Source of the DNA: Scolanthus callimorphus
Taxonomy: Eukaryota > Cnidaria > Anthozoa > Actiniaria > Edwardsiidae
Assembly (NCBI GenBank): GCA_033964015.1
Contig: CM066923.1
Coordinates: 5,569,978-5,633,977, forward strand
Direction: 5' to 3'
DNA: 64,000 nucleotides
Shown here: one piece after another, positions 41,401 to 52,953 of the stretch
How positions within the stretch are numbered: position 1 is the stretch's first letter
Layout of the letters: each line of letters begins with the position of its first letter
Program-made: the position numbers and the translations under genes
Notes under the pieces: generated by a model
Seen by the model: the letters and a program-made list of their open reading frames with translations, nothing else
Told to the model about the DNA's origin: nothing
Databases searched by the model: none

Positions 41401-42775
41401 CTTTTCTTGTTTCACGTAGCAAGTCCCATTGTGTGTCCGCGTCTCAGCCCGAGCCCCGCCGTCATCTCGATAGCGGCATCGGTAGCCTGTCTACCTCATC
41501 TACTGACGCCGAGACAATGAAGCCCTGTGGTTTTCCCAGCCGGTTCATCTGGATAACATGCTGCTTAGCCAGATCCCATGTACACCGGATCGTCACAGGT
41601 AAAAATATTTGAAAGGGCTGTTTAAAAAAATAGCCGCACCCCACTACCGCGAGGAACTCCAAATTTTCGAAAAATGCTCTATTCCAGGCTCCTGCACAAC
41701 CCCTGTTGAAATTTGAAGCAACCAAAGTGGTTTATCACTAATCCAGGATTAATAACCATGGTGACTTGATGGTTTGTTCAGAACTAAACCTGGTTTAAGT
41801 TTACCCATCTTTGAACAACCCGCGCCAGAAATTCAACATGTAGTTGATGTTCTTGCGCTCGGGCTAAAATGAGCGATTGAATTTTCAATGATTGCATTTG
41901 ATTTGCTAAGAATAGTATTATAACGTGCGTTCCGTTTCCTTTCAGACTCCGTTCCAGAGATTAGTAAAAAGGATGACGCGGTTCCACACCAAGAAAAACC
42001 AGGAGACAACACTTCATAAGCTCAAAGAGGCGCTAGACAAACTTGGGTATAACTACAAACAAAATGGAACCAACAGGTACACAAGATTGTTTTTGGCACA
42101 ATTTTGAGAGTGCAAGTTCAAGGATTTGCAGTATGCTTTGTATAAGGAATGAAAAGTTACAGGTTCCTGCAAGCAAAGGTTACTTTTTGTTTCTCAGCAT
42201 TTACTTTTACTTTTCTGTCGTTGTTACTTTATCTACTTTGCAAAAATTGCCTCGAGGCTAGCCACATCGAAAAGTCACATCGATACTGCTAGATGGTTTC
42301 TCTTGAAAGCCAAAGGAAAGCACACTCAGCCGCATACGTCATTTTTTCACGTGAAAAACAAATTAAACAATGCAGCCCGGTCCTAATTTTACAGCTTTTT
42401 GTTTTGCAGTTAACAGTTGAAACGACGGACAGAAGAAAGAACAAACTTGTGATCAAAGTGAATCTTATAGACATGACGCCATCGTTACTAGTAGACTTTA
42501 GGCTTTCCAAGGTAAGGGAGCGTTCATTCTAATCAGCTTTGAGAGCGAGTTTGCAAAGCCAAATATTCCCAGTTGTTTAGTACATCGCACAAAATATGTA
42601 GAGTGGAAGTAAATGGACCTGTTTTGCTATCAAATTCACAACTTCACTGCATAAAAGAGAACCCCTGAGAAGTGATTTATTTTATTTTTTATTTTTTTCG
42701 CAGGGAGACGGCATAGAGTTCAAGAGGCAATTCCTCAAGATCAAAGCAAATCTGAAAGACATCATAGATAGATGA
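35475..42775 (+). CDS. CHEK1: Checkpoint kinase 1, 14 exons, six single-base frame breaks
   Basis: Exons: 35475-35536, 35662-35784, 36727-36915, 37464-37533, 37758-37864, 38092-38172, 38666-38770, 39704-39784, 39889-39920, 40690-40789, 41420-41598, 41946-42076, 42410-42511, 42704-42775. It begins [20 protein letters not shown], with the glycine loop and AVKVIDID (VAIK-type Lys). Exon 3 has [20 protein letters not shown]; exons 4-6 carry [31 protein letters not shown] and [10 protein letters not shown]. The C-terminal KA1-like part has [20 protein letters not shown] and [14 protein letters not shown]1 is the serine/threonine kinase downstream of ATR that blocks mitotic entry after replication stress. 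With one base added at each of six points (about 35752, 38101, 39719, 41523, 41587 and the 42076/42410 junction) the frame gives about 479 aa, close to the 476 of human CHK1. As written, it would not translate beyond exon 2. Confidence 0.92.
38978..39168. mobile_element. MITE in CHEK1 intron, TGTGGTTCCAGAAA-type ends
   Basis: TGTATGGTTCCAGAAAATATCC at 38976 region pairs with GGATAATTTCTGGAACCACA ending at 39168; G/C tracts lie between them. A partial copy occupies 49140-49288 and ends at the donor of DPAGT1 exon 5. Confidence 0.8.
39234..39547. mobile_element. ~310-bp MITE in CHEK1 intron, TAGCTGGTGGTTTTGTGTG ends
   Basis: CATAGCTGGTGGTTTTGTGT at 39238 is inverted at 39519-39545 (ACACACAAACCACCAGCTAC). 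Inner arms CAGAGAAGATTTCAT / ATGAAATCGTCTCAG extend it. The open frame here is a by-product of the repeat. Confidence 0.8.
41125..41275. repeat. Palindromic ATCCATGGGAAA repeat, second copy at 63.2 kb
   Basis: AAACCCATCCATGGGAAAAG at 41125 and AACCCATGGATGGGTTTCTG near 41245 bound repeated units GGAAATTCCG / TTCCCATGG in both orientations. The copy at 63180-63292 has the same order. No target duplication was resolved. Confidence 0.75.
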
Positions 42776-43806
42776 TTACGAGAAAAGTAGATGGAGCAGT
42801 GAAAAGAAAACTTTAATCTAGTGGGAAATGCGGTATATGATGTCGGTACAAGGTTATACAATGTTCACGTTATTTCGTGCGACCTAAGCTAAAACCGATG
42901 TTTCGCGCTGCGCATTTTGAAAACTTTGCTTTGGGATTTTGCGTTTTTCTGTTCCGCCTGTCAAGCCATGTTAAGCCGGGAAAATACACAAAATCCCTCA
43001 ACTTGTCGCGCAACATTGTTGCGTTGCAAGTTGTTGATCGATGTTGCGCGTTTTTCATCTCTCGCCACAACTTGTCGCGCAACAAAAACATTTGTTGCAG
43101 GTTGTGAAAAGTTGTTGCGCGAAGTAGAGCGCGGGTCTACTTTGAGACAAATTCTGGCTTTGTTGCTCGTTTTTCATCAAACACACAACTTGTCGCGCAA
43201 CATTTTGCCTATGATTCAAGTTGGTTGGTCAATAGAAATGAAGTACTAAGGGGCCAAATTCGCCTTGGTCTCGCATGTGTGATCATCACAACAAAATGTT
43301 GCGCGACAAGTTGTGAATTTGATGAAAACGAGCAACAAACATTAGACTTGCAACGCAGCAATGTTGCGCGACAAGTTGAGGGATTTTGTGCCTCGTATTT
43401 CCCCGGCTTAAGCCAATCACGTCGCGACGAAAACCCAGTCGATTGCACTTGGCGAAACAAGGCAAGGACGTGATTGGTTTAGATGGTTTACTGGCGGGAA
43501 AAATAAGGGCCAACGACAAGTTTGAAAAGCACCGTCTCTTTCTGTATGCCGAGGCCACATTTTTTTTGTTTAATTTCTTTGTGCAATTTTCTGTTCTCAT
43601 TTAAAGCAATTATAGTTTCTTCCAAACCGCCCGTACTTATAAATTCTATGCCAAAGATATAGCAATGCAACGTTGGTTAAAGATATATTTATAAAAGAGG
43701 AGAAAAATATTGTAGTTCATGTTAAAATCGAATCATTGTAGAGTAATTTGTATTGCTGCTGTGCAATGAAATGATTATAAACAAATAAAAGTCATTTTGA
43801 TAACGT
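42776..43806 (+). other. CHEK1: CHEK1 3' UTR with nested foldback element
   Basis: From the TGA (42773-42775) to a polyadenylation signal AATAAA at 43784-43789 there is no gene. Two nested inverted pairs occupy it: CCCTCAACTTGTCGCGCAAC at 42995 against its complement at 43361, and CTTGTCGCGCAACATTTTG (43190) against CAAAATGTTGCGCGACAAG (43290). Transcribed, this would form a very long hairpin. Confidence 0.7.
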
Positions 43807-44130
43807 TTTCTGCTGATTTTCAAGCACACGTATTATAATTACTTTAATGTAACTGTAAAAACGTTTTGTTTTTACAAAAGATCTGAAATGATGAGTTCAA
43901 TATGAACCAAGTCTATATTTCACATGCAACCGTTCGGCTTTCTTTGTCCGTTTTTTTTTAGTTACTAGAAAGTATGCAAGTTTATAGGCAATATCTAGGG
44001 GTTTCTATATGACATGGAATTTTCCTATTTTATAAACCTACCACACCCAAATCCTATTGTTTTTATGCAGGTCTTGAACCCTGATGCAAAACCTACACTA
44101 TTTAAAAGATGGTAGCGGCATTTGAATAAC

Positions 44131-44225
44131 TTAGGGGAGTGTGGGGCTGAATGTAAGACCCGGTACAGGTACATCCAAATGTAAAACCTGTACCGGGTCT
44201 TACATTAAGCTACACGCTCCTCTAA
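44131..44225. repeat. 95-bp near-perfect hairpin
   Basis: ATGTAAGACCCGGTACAGGT at 44151 is inverted at 44186-44205 (ACCTGTACCGGGTCTTACAT), and the outer parts TTAGGGGAGTGTGG / CTACACGCTCCTCTAA also pair. A tiny foldback element. Confidence 0.85.
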
Positions 44226-45240
44226 ACTAATCAAATCACAAATCAACCCTAGCACCAGAATTAAATGATTAGTCGCGCTCCCAAAAAATCAATTTTAAAT
44301 TGTGCACTACTACTATTCTGTCTCAAATTACACGAAAGTAAACAATATCCATTGACTATCGTTAGGAAATTTAATGTAAACAATAAAACCATACAATGAT
44401 CATGTTCAATCCCTCAGTTCAATTCTATTCAATACAAATTGTATTTCTTTCCTTTGCTTTTTCAAGAAAAAAGTCAAATTAAAACTCACAACATCGTCAT
44501 TGCTTGTCATATTTCGCCGGTATGCAGTAATATCCAGGAAACAAATTGCTCAATCTGAATGAAGAAAAAACAACATGTTAGGAATGTATACAAAGCTACT
44601 TTTAGAACAAAATAGAGCGAGAAACATTATACTATGATTAGCTACTAGAATTCACACAAGAGACGAGTTTCCCATCTGAGATTCTCGTCTTGAATGTTTC
44701 TTCCCTGTTCTTCTTTGATCACGCGAAAAAAACACAAAACGTTTTAGAAGGAGAACGTCTGGCTATTCAATCATGTACACCAGTTTTCTTGACTACAGAA
44801 ACTGAAATTAAGCAAAAATGTACTTCAATCTCAAACATTGCGTATTTACCTTTCTTTATCCATCCCATGGATGACGTTAACGTTCATCCCAAATTTTGCT
44901 GGCCATCTGCAGTTTACAAAATGCGCAACTATTCCGCACACGTTTACACGGCAAGCATTGAAGCAATCTGAAATTCAAATATCCCACTGCCAAGCCCAGA
45001 AAAGGCGACTCGTTGTGTTGCTCTGCTATTGGATAGAATTTCTATAGAACAAGACACTTTTGTTAACCTTTTGTTAACAAACCTTTTGTTCGGGGTAACG
45101 TTATTAGGACTTTTTGTTCATTTCTGCCATTTCTGACAATGGCACACAGAACGCGATAAACAGTGATAATGAGCTTTTCCATAAACAACAATAGAATTTG
45201 GGTGTGGTAGGTATGTAAACAAGTTCAAAACTACGGAGTC

Positions 45241-45303
45241 GGTCTTGCATAGAAATTCAAAACCTCCCGCTCCGCGGTCGGTTTTTGAATTTCTATGCAA
45301 GAC
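45241..45303. repeat. Hairpin GGTCTTGCATAGAAATTCAA
   Basis: GGTCTTGCATAGAAATTCAA at 45241 is inverted at 45283-45303 with a GC-rich loop (TCCCGCTCCGCGGTCGG). No function recognised. Confidence 0.8.
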
Positions 45304-46747
45304 CTCCTCCTATGTTTTGACCTATATATATTACTCCAGGTGGTGAATAACTTTGAAATTTCTGAGTATTTCATGGTGGGACAAACCTACATGTAAATCA
45401 AGCCAGAGGTTTTAAACTTTGAGTAATGGATCTTTTTGGCCACTTTTTGACAAAATTGCCCGAAATCTGTAAACTCTCTCTTAATTACATATAAATTAGT
45501 CATACGCCATAAAAATACACTTTAAATACTGTGCATCACGACCATCGTTTTCAAAATGTCAAATGGTTGTTTTCATATTTGGTTTTACTGTTCTTCCAGT
45601 CAACTCTCTCAGCCAATCATATTCTTGCCCTGTTTCGCATTGTGCACTCACCTGGCTTCCCTCTGATCGAAAACAGACGTCGCGACGGAAAGCCAGGCGA
45701 CTGCTAGGCGTATACCGCCTTTTCATACTACACTATCCGGGTAACTTGACTATCCGGGTAAGCTTGGGGCGCCCTAATCTTTTTTTTTTCCGTTTTAAAA
45801 TGGCGCGTTGTCAAGCAGGGCTCGAAATTAAGAATAATCATAGTCGTATTTTACGGCCTTGTACCAACATTATAGGTGTAATTCATCAAAATCTAGGCGT
45901 AAAATCCACTAGGAGAACACTGTAGAAACTGAAACACAGTCGTCTAAGTCCAAGGTTGGCGTAAAAGGAAAATGTGGGCGCAATTTAATGTTGTCAAGGA
46001 TGTCGCGACAAAGTTTCAAAATCACGAGCTTTTCCTTGACAACATTATGAACTCGCCTTGACAACGTATTTTCAGACACTCCAGTCCAACACATCCGAAA
46101 ACTTAACGACACTATAGGCGCTCCAAGCTTAACTGGATACTAGCGCAGTTTTGCAAACTCCCACTTTACATTCCCGAACGCCAAACTGCGTTTTAGCTTC
46201 TGTCCATCATAGTTTAGTAGAGGGACTAACTATGTGTCCATCAAACGTTTTGACAGGCGCATGAATTTTCTTTTTCTTCGTTTGCATTTTATAATAGAGA
46301 ATTTGGTCTTAAAGCCTAGGTAGTCCTTCTTAGTTCAAAAGACTCAAACCTGAGTAACTTGCCCAGAACTATTCACTGGTTTGATTGTCGGAAACCAGCA
46401 GCGGTTTGTTAGTTGACGTAGAGTTCGCAGAATTATGAAAATTGCATTAAGAATCTGGTTGGCTGATAGTAAAAAGCGAAAAATGTATGTTTTGAAAACG
46501 CGGGTTTATTAGCTGTAATATGGACCCCTATTTTTACAATTTACAGTACGCCGTGAAATGATAGGCGAATACAACATGTTCTGTAGCTATTGATATTGTT
46601 GTTTTTGACAGATGAAATAAAAGGGCTAAAAGGCTTTCAGTCGAACGTTTTTTTGGACAGAATGTCATAGTTCTAACGGCCTCGGATTTACATCATTTTA
46701 ATTATATACTACAAATTTTACACTTATTACATTTACACTTATTACAT

Positions 46748-48954
46748 TTATTTCATATGGTGTTGTTCTACATCATAGAATAATCTGACCAACTGGTAAC
46801 GGATGAAGAACGCAACACAACTGCCCAGCAACTGAAACAGAATCAGTACTAATTACCATAGCTGTCAACCATAAACATATAAGTGAGTTGAAACGTGTAA
46901 CAAACATACATTGCTTTAGTGCCAAGCTGCGGAATATTCGCAGAATAACAATTGACAGATTTTAAAAATAATCAAACGCTATTTACTGTTTTGAGAAAAC
47001 TCTCAAATGGCGCTCGTTTCGTGCGCGATATTGCGTTTTGAACCTTAATTTACCGTATTTTATTCTACTGATTTGGTATATACCCTCAGGGTCGGTGCCT
47101 AGCGGTGGATATATACCTCGACGCTTCGTGTCTCGGTATATATCCACCATTAGTATAACCAACTAATGGTCTATTACAAATCCTGCATTCTGATTGGCTG
47201 AGCTACTAATGGTCTATTAGTGATAGACCGTGCCTGGCAAACCCCCACCTTTCTTTTCAAGAAAAATTGATTTTTTCAACATAAAATAATGGAATTCATT
47301 GCCAAAACCGACCAACTAGTTGGTTTATACTAAAACAATTAGACCTCTCGTCCTCATGTGCTATGATATCAATAGACCATTCGGCCTTCGGCCTCATGGT
47401 CTATTCATCATAGCACATTCGGCCTTGAGGTCTAATTGTAATTATTATATAGCTCGTGTTTATTCGATCAAAGCGCGCGCTCTGATTGGTTCTATCATGG
47501 TCACGTGGCGGGCTACAAATTCAATGTAGCCCGCGCGGCGACATCGCTAGAGCAAGAAATTTCGGCGGACTATTTTTACCCATGTTTACCGTATTTTCTT
47601 TTTGCTATATAATAAAACACTTAATGACTGCACCCTCGGGAAACAGCGAGTTTTGTTTCCCTCGAATCTCGATGTTTCCCTCGACTTCGTCTCGGGAAAC
47701 ATCGAGATTGTCGGGGAAACAAACTCCCTGTTTCCCTCGGAAGCAGTCATTAAGTGTATACTATTCACCTCCCCTTCAGGGGATAAGGGGATAGTTGTTA
47801 ACTATTATTCCTTACCTGTATTGCTAGTATAATACAGACCAGGGTTTTCTCGTGCGTTGGCCCAAGCACTTTAATGAGCAAATTAATCATAGTAAAATTG
47901 CTGACTCGGCTGAATTTCTTGTCTTCTCCTATTCCGTGCTCAACTTCAATTAGCCATAACGCCCCAAATATGGTGATTACAAGTCTACCAGAGGGTTAAG
48001 ATCTGCTGTCTTGAAAACAGAATAACTCATGCCAAGCTTCCCAGTTTCTGGGTTGATTCTGTGAAGTAAAATTTAAATATCAATATTCAGCTTTGTTAGG
48101 GACCGGTCATTATTTATCGAGGATTTTGGGGGGATCACTTCATTTTGGGGCGAGCGAAAGGGGGATCTCTCAAAACCTGAAGCCCTGAAAGGGGGACCAC
48201 AAGAAATTTTCTAAGTAGTTATTCGAGCAACTTCTCTATCATTTGCATTTTTCTACCTCACTTCACTCAATACACAATAAAATTTCGGCACGCTTCGCGT
48301 GCAGAAAGAATATCAATCTAATTTGGCAACTCGCGTAACGAAGACACTACCTTCGGACCATTCACAAGAACAACTGTATCTTGGCGAGGAAAAGAAACTC
48401 TATCAAAAATGCCCTGAAGTGATAGGCCTGGCAGGCAGTCACTATGTTCGAAAGAAGAATAAGCGTGTTTTGACCTTGTATTACCCCAAATCCCCTGCCC
48501 CCCCCCCCCCCCCCCCCCTCCCCAGGCGATAAATAATGACCAGTCCCTTAGAGGAAATGGACGATTCCAGCTACAAGCGCGTGCTCTTCTTTATTCAGAA
48601 ATATGCATGCGCGCTTTTTAACATTTTGTTCGCAAAATCTCCCACATTTACCGACATGCAAGGTGCACATGCATTATAGCTGGAATTGTCCATTAGGCAT
48701 GACTATGAAAAATTTGCTGGATAGTCTTAGAAAATCCTGTCTATGTATCTGCTCTGATTTGCTAAAATACATTCTGGAGTAATGGATGGGTGAATGACCA
48801 TGTCCTAGGATCATTGAACCTCCTTGTCCTAGAACCTTGCAGGGGCGTAGCCAGGGGGGCCGGGGCCCCCCTTTTCCTCGGGAGATTTTCCCATACATTT
48901 ACTGTATTTGCTGGAGGAAATTTGAACATTTTCATCCCATGTTTTCACTATCCG

Positions 48955-48992
<38 letters not shown>

Positions 48993-51900
48993 TTCAGAAA
49001 TTCCTGGCTACGCTGCTGCCTTGTACGGCCAGTATGCCCTAGAGGCTCTGAGCACAGGGATGGTACTAAGTTTTTTCCATAGAGATGAATAAAGTGTCCA
49101 ATCATCTTATTTATCTAAGGAAAAAATAAATAAGCAAAATGTGTGGTTCCAGAAAATATCCCCCCCCCCCAACGGAAGGGTGTTGAAAAGTGACTCCCCC
49201 CCACTCCCCCACTCCACCCCTCTGGAATTTTAGAAGAAAATACAGTATTTTGTATGAAAAAAATCTGGTAAATTGAGCCCCACAATACCTTGGTAGTCTA
49301 TGTCTTGGGCAGGGGACAAATTTGAAGAGCTGAGGTAAAGAGAAGATAAAATTGAAGACTTGTGGGATGAAAAATAGGAGCATGTTTTGCTAAAATGACC
49401 CAGGATTCCAACCACGGCAAAAGTCATGCCAGCAAAATAGCAGAAGGTATCTCCAACAAACACACTGGATGGATACCTAAGAAAGATCAGAGGTTAAAGG
49501 TTAGTCCTTATATTAAGGGATGCTTTTTATCATGTTTAGCGTAATGACAGATGGTCAATAACATAGGTGTGCTGCCCCCAGGGGAGGTACTCGGATATAT
49601 TCCGACATATTTTTTGGGTATGAAATTTGAAGTAAAAGTATTTTTTTGGGTTGAAAATTCTACCAGGTATTTTTTTGAGTGTTGAAAAATCTGTGGGTTT
49701 TTTTTTGGGTTGAAACTTCTGACAGGCTAGTTGATCATCGAGATACTGCCATAAGCTGAAACATATAATGGGACAGGCATCATGTGTAGTGCTGGTATTA
49801 AACAGCCTTTTTAGGCTAACAAAGTTGAGTATTTTTTTGGGTATCAAGTTTTGGGAGCAGGTATTTTTTTGGGTATAAATTTATGACTCAGGTATTTTTT
49901 TGGGTATGAAATTTGGAACTCCGTTGGACCCCCGTCATTTTTATATCTGAGTACCCCCCATGGGGTGCTGCCTCAACCTCAAAATCCTGATCCTATTCCA
50001 GACCTAAATTTGCAAAATATGGCACCCTTTCCCAGAACTTTGAGCGGAATCTTGGCATGGCTCCTTTGTCAACTCACCCACATTAGGCGGGTGTCACAAG
50101 ATTTTGAAGCCTGTAACCAGCATAATGATTGCGAAAATATTCATACATTTACTGTATTTCACCTACATTGTAATTCTCAGGATTTTTTCATACCTTTTCT
50201 GTATTTACCTGCCACAAAGGAGAATCTCAAGATATTTGCTGAAGTTGGGTTGACAGGTATGAAATTTATTTATTTCTACCAACTTCCCATTTCCTGACCA
50301 AGACTTGGTAATTTCATTTTGGGTAAAGTTTTCCTGAGATGTCATGGGTCACCTAATAATAGTATCTAGTTATACTACTAATAATAGTATCTAGTTATAG
50401 TGTACTTACCAGTTAAAATAAAGCAGTGAAGCACAAACAGCAATGAAAGGAAGCATGAAGTACATGGAGAATAAATGAGCTTGCCAACAACAAGTACCTT
50501 GCAGCTCAATCAGGTTAAAGATGACAACAGAGATGGCTATTATGATTGACTGTCCAGCCTCCACACCATTAATCCCAGCAAGGATGTTTATGGCATTTGT
50601 GCAAAACACTGCTAACATTCCCATGTAAACATAATACAGTATACCTGGTACAAAACAATAATATTAATATATTTAGTATAAATTACTTGTGTAATCAGTG
50701 TGCTGATTGGTCGAAAGGTTCATATAAGTCATACTCACCTAGGTCCAAGTCAAACCCAAATATAAACCTGACAGGTTTAGGGACAATAATAGTAGTTACA
50801 CCAATGTTAATGAAATAAACCATCAAAAGAGGTAGGGATGCCATAGTGGGAAGAATAAGCTTGTCGCGCCATTTTAGATCCAAGACGTCATCGGCAAAGC
50901 CAAGGAATATCATACAGCAAATTGACAGAAGGCCAGCAATGAACATCACAAACTGTGTAAAACAAAAAAATAAATTTACAAAGGATTTTTGTATTAAATA
51001 ACTTTTCAACCAAGAACTATGGGTGTTTATCATTTATAAAAATCTGGGAGGGATGAAATGACATGCAGTCAGTTTTCCAGATATACAGGAAACAGCAACA
51101 AAAATTCAAGACTCTTCATTACATAACTTCAATAGTTTACAAATAATTACTAGTTGTAGCTCTCCCTAAAAGTGCCAACCAGCAATTACAGTGAATCACA
51201 TTTTGCCCTTTTAAAAATATGAGTTCCTCTGACTCACTGCTGCCCTAATTTCATTTGGCCGACTATAGAGACAAATATCTACCTCTAAATTTCATACATG
51301 CAATAACAACAGCGCGATAAATATATACAAACACAGCATTGCGGCGTTGGCTACACGGGCGCACTTCAGAAGTGGACAAGGGGTCAAATAGTAGATTTCT
51401 CTTCTGATACTGATAATGCTCAAGTATTTGGTTACCACTTTCAAAATCCTGGCACTTTGATTGGCTAGTGGTTACACCACTCTGAACTCGAGAATTTTTC
51501 TCCTTGCACGGCTCTATAATGCTGCCGCCATATTACACAACAAAAGTCACATTACATGGTTGAAAGCCATATTACACTGTAGCAGTGTCAGACTAACAAC
51601 GAATGAAGTTTAAAGAAAACATGTAAGTCAGTCATTAGGCATGCTTACAGACTAACCTCATGATGTGGGAAATCGTAATCTCCTTTCACCATCCATATAG
51701 ATAAGAATGGGATGGGAATGAAGAGGAACATGCAGATCAGATACAAAGCACCTGACACAGCACCAAGACCTTCTGGGCTGAATAATAAAACAATGATTTT
51801 TTAACATCACATCCTTATGATGAAAAAGCAATAGATTGATTGTTTACACAGTGGAAACAAATAATGGATATTACCAAATAATCATGTTAGGGAAAGGGTG

Positions 51901-52863
51901 GACCTGAGTGAGAAGCAGTCAAAGACAAATTTGGCTGCTCCGGCAGCTTTGTTACTTTTTGGTGATAAAATGGATTTCAGGATGTTGCATCAGGCCAATG
52001 TGATTTTTACTTATCTCTATGCTCTTGAGAAAATCATCACGAATGTTCCCTTACCATGCAGGCAATCAATGTACTGCATACCTGCCAACTCTCCTGGTTT
52101 ACACAGGAGACTCTCGGTTTTTACCCTCAGTCTCCGGGAAAAAAATATAACTTTCCATATATTTACTGTATATCTCACGGGTAAATTTCTTGCAATTTTC
52201 TCATACAGTTGTTGTATTTGAGACAAAATCTCCCGGTTTTGGAGTTTTCAGGGTTAGCAGGTATGCTACCAGTAGGGACCCCCATGAATACAGTGATTCA
52301 AACTTATGGGACTTCTGTCTGCAATTTTATGATGCAATCCTTGATACTCTCATGCACATGCAGAATAACAACAACAAAAACATACACAGTTCTGACGCTT
52401 TTACTCATTAGTCATCCTGCAATATGAAAACCAATCGAGGACAATATACTGCATTTCAAAAAATCGCTAGGGGATACCGCTGTAGGCCAAAGTCATGTGA
52501 TTGTAATAATAGACTTATTTCCCAGATAAACCTTTATTACTGTTACAGTAACAGTCAAGAAATCAGCTTCGATTGAAAAGAAATCTAAAAGGAATCAATC
52601 AGGCGTTTAAGGTATACTCCATCAAATCTGTTTCATAGAGAATTTTACTCAAAGCCAGATAAGCAACTACCATTCCTATGAAATGTCGCTACAGACTTTA
52701 CTCACATGGGATCCTTGTTCTCTATCTTGTTCATGTCTTTTCCAGCGAGTCCAGCCGAGGCGAACAGCAGTTTAATCCGCGGAATAGCCTTCATGGAGAC
52801 GAGAAACGTCCCTAGTGACATTATAACGTTCAAAAGTAGTGGATAAACCATTCTGTAGATCAT
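46748..52863 (-). CDS. DPAGT1: UDP-GlcNAc:dolichyl-phosphate GlcNAc-1-phosphotransferase, 7 exons
   Basis: Minus-strand exons: 52863-52706, 51777-51657, 50952-50739, 50644-50410, 49476-49289, 48058-47816, 46831-46748. The product starts the dolichol-linked oligosaccharide pathway in the ER membrane. Family landmarks: LAGKDMNK (exon 1), FPHHE end of exon 2, [20 protein letters not shown] (exon 3), [17 protein letters not shown] (exon 4), [20 protein letters not shown] (exon 5), PCPRHRLPR (exon 5 end), [10 protein letters not shown] (exon 6), [11 protein letters not shown] (exon 7). Phases agree after adding one base in exon 5 (+ 49381-49388, AAAACATGC) and one in exon 6 (+ 47988, CTGGTAG). The restored length is about 414 aa against 408 in human. 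The frame is open upstream to 52953; I chose the Met at 52863 because it best matches the usual short N-terminus. Multiple transmembrane segments are evident. Confidence 0.92.
46860..46970. repeat. Dispersed repeat, inverted copy at 24.03-24.15 kb
   Basis: ATATAAGTGAGTTGAAACGT, GTGCCAAGCTGCGGAATATT and CGCAGAATAA are the reverse complement of 24060-24145. A shorter piece is at 59846-59875. This copy sits just upstream of the last DPAGT1 exon acceptor. Confidence 0.75.
46970..47425. repeat. Dispersed repeat shared with 60.61-60.84 kb
   Basis: TTTACTGTTTTGAGAAAACT, ATTCTACTGATTTGGTATAT and CAGGGTCGGTGCCTAGCGG occur in the same order here and at 60620-60770. Further short inverted pieces (CTAATGGTCTATTA; GACCATTCGGCCTTCGGCC) follow to 47425. 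Intronic to DPAGT1. Confidence 0.75.
47618..47756. mobile_element. 139-bp foldback MITE, CACTTAATGACTGC ends
   Basis: CACTTAATGACTGC at 47618 is inverted as GCAGTCATTAAGTG ending at 47756. Arms contain GGGAAACA / TGTTTCCC units (TCGATGTTTCCCTCGA). It lies about 60 bp from DPAGT1 exon 6. Confidence 0.85.
48840..49020. mobile_element. MITE remnant with long C tract
   Basis: AGGGGCGTAGCCAGGGG at 48840 and CCTGGCTACGCTGCTGCC to 49020 form inverted ends. 48954-48992 is an almost pure C run of more than 35 bases, where assembly length is unreliable. Confidence 0.65.
49577..49964. mobile_element. 388-bp hAT-like MITE with perfect 8-bp target duplication
   Basis: GTGCTGCC flanks both ends (49569-49576 and 49965-49972). 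The ends CCCAGGGGAGGTACTC and the inverted GAGTACCCCCCATGGG match with two mismatches. The arms are made of GGTATTTTTTTGGGT-type tandem units in both orientations. An 8-bp duplication is the hallmark of hAT transposition. Intronic to DPAGT1. Confidence 0.9.
50352..50400. repeat. Direct repeat TAATAATAGTATCTAGTTAT x2
   Basis: TAATAATAGTATCTAGTTAT occurs twice in tandem separated by a few bases (about 50354 and 50379), next to the DPAGT1 exon 4 donor at 50409. Confidence 0.8.
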
Positions 52864-52953
52864 TTTGTAGCGAATTCCTGCAGGAATCACATCAAAACAA
52901 CTGCGATTTGTGATAATTCTATTTTGACGTGGGATAACGCTGGCCAGTTCCAA

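Larger units (their letters stand above)
43807..46747. other. Intergenic between convergent CHEK1 and DPAGT1
   Basis: No gene recognised. It contains hairpins at 44131-44225 and 45241-45303, and at 45600-45710 a relative of the 23.03-kb repeat. The rest is AT-rich with no other signal that I could support. Confidence 0.6.

Noticed and set aside
35475..42775. CHEK1 as a decayed pseudogene or with programmed frameshifting
   Set aside because: All introns and splice sites are intact, the key kinase motifs are preserved, and only single-base losses occur, also seen in unrelated neighbours; sequencing error is simpler.
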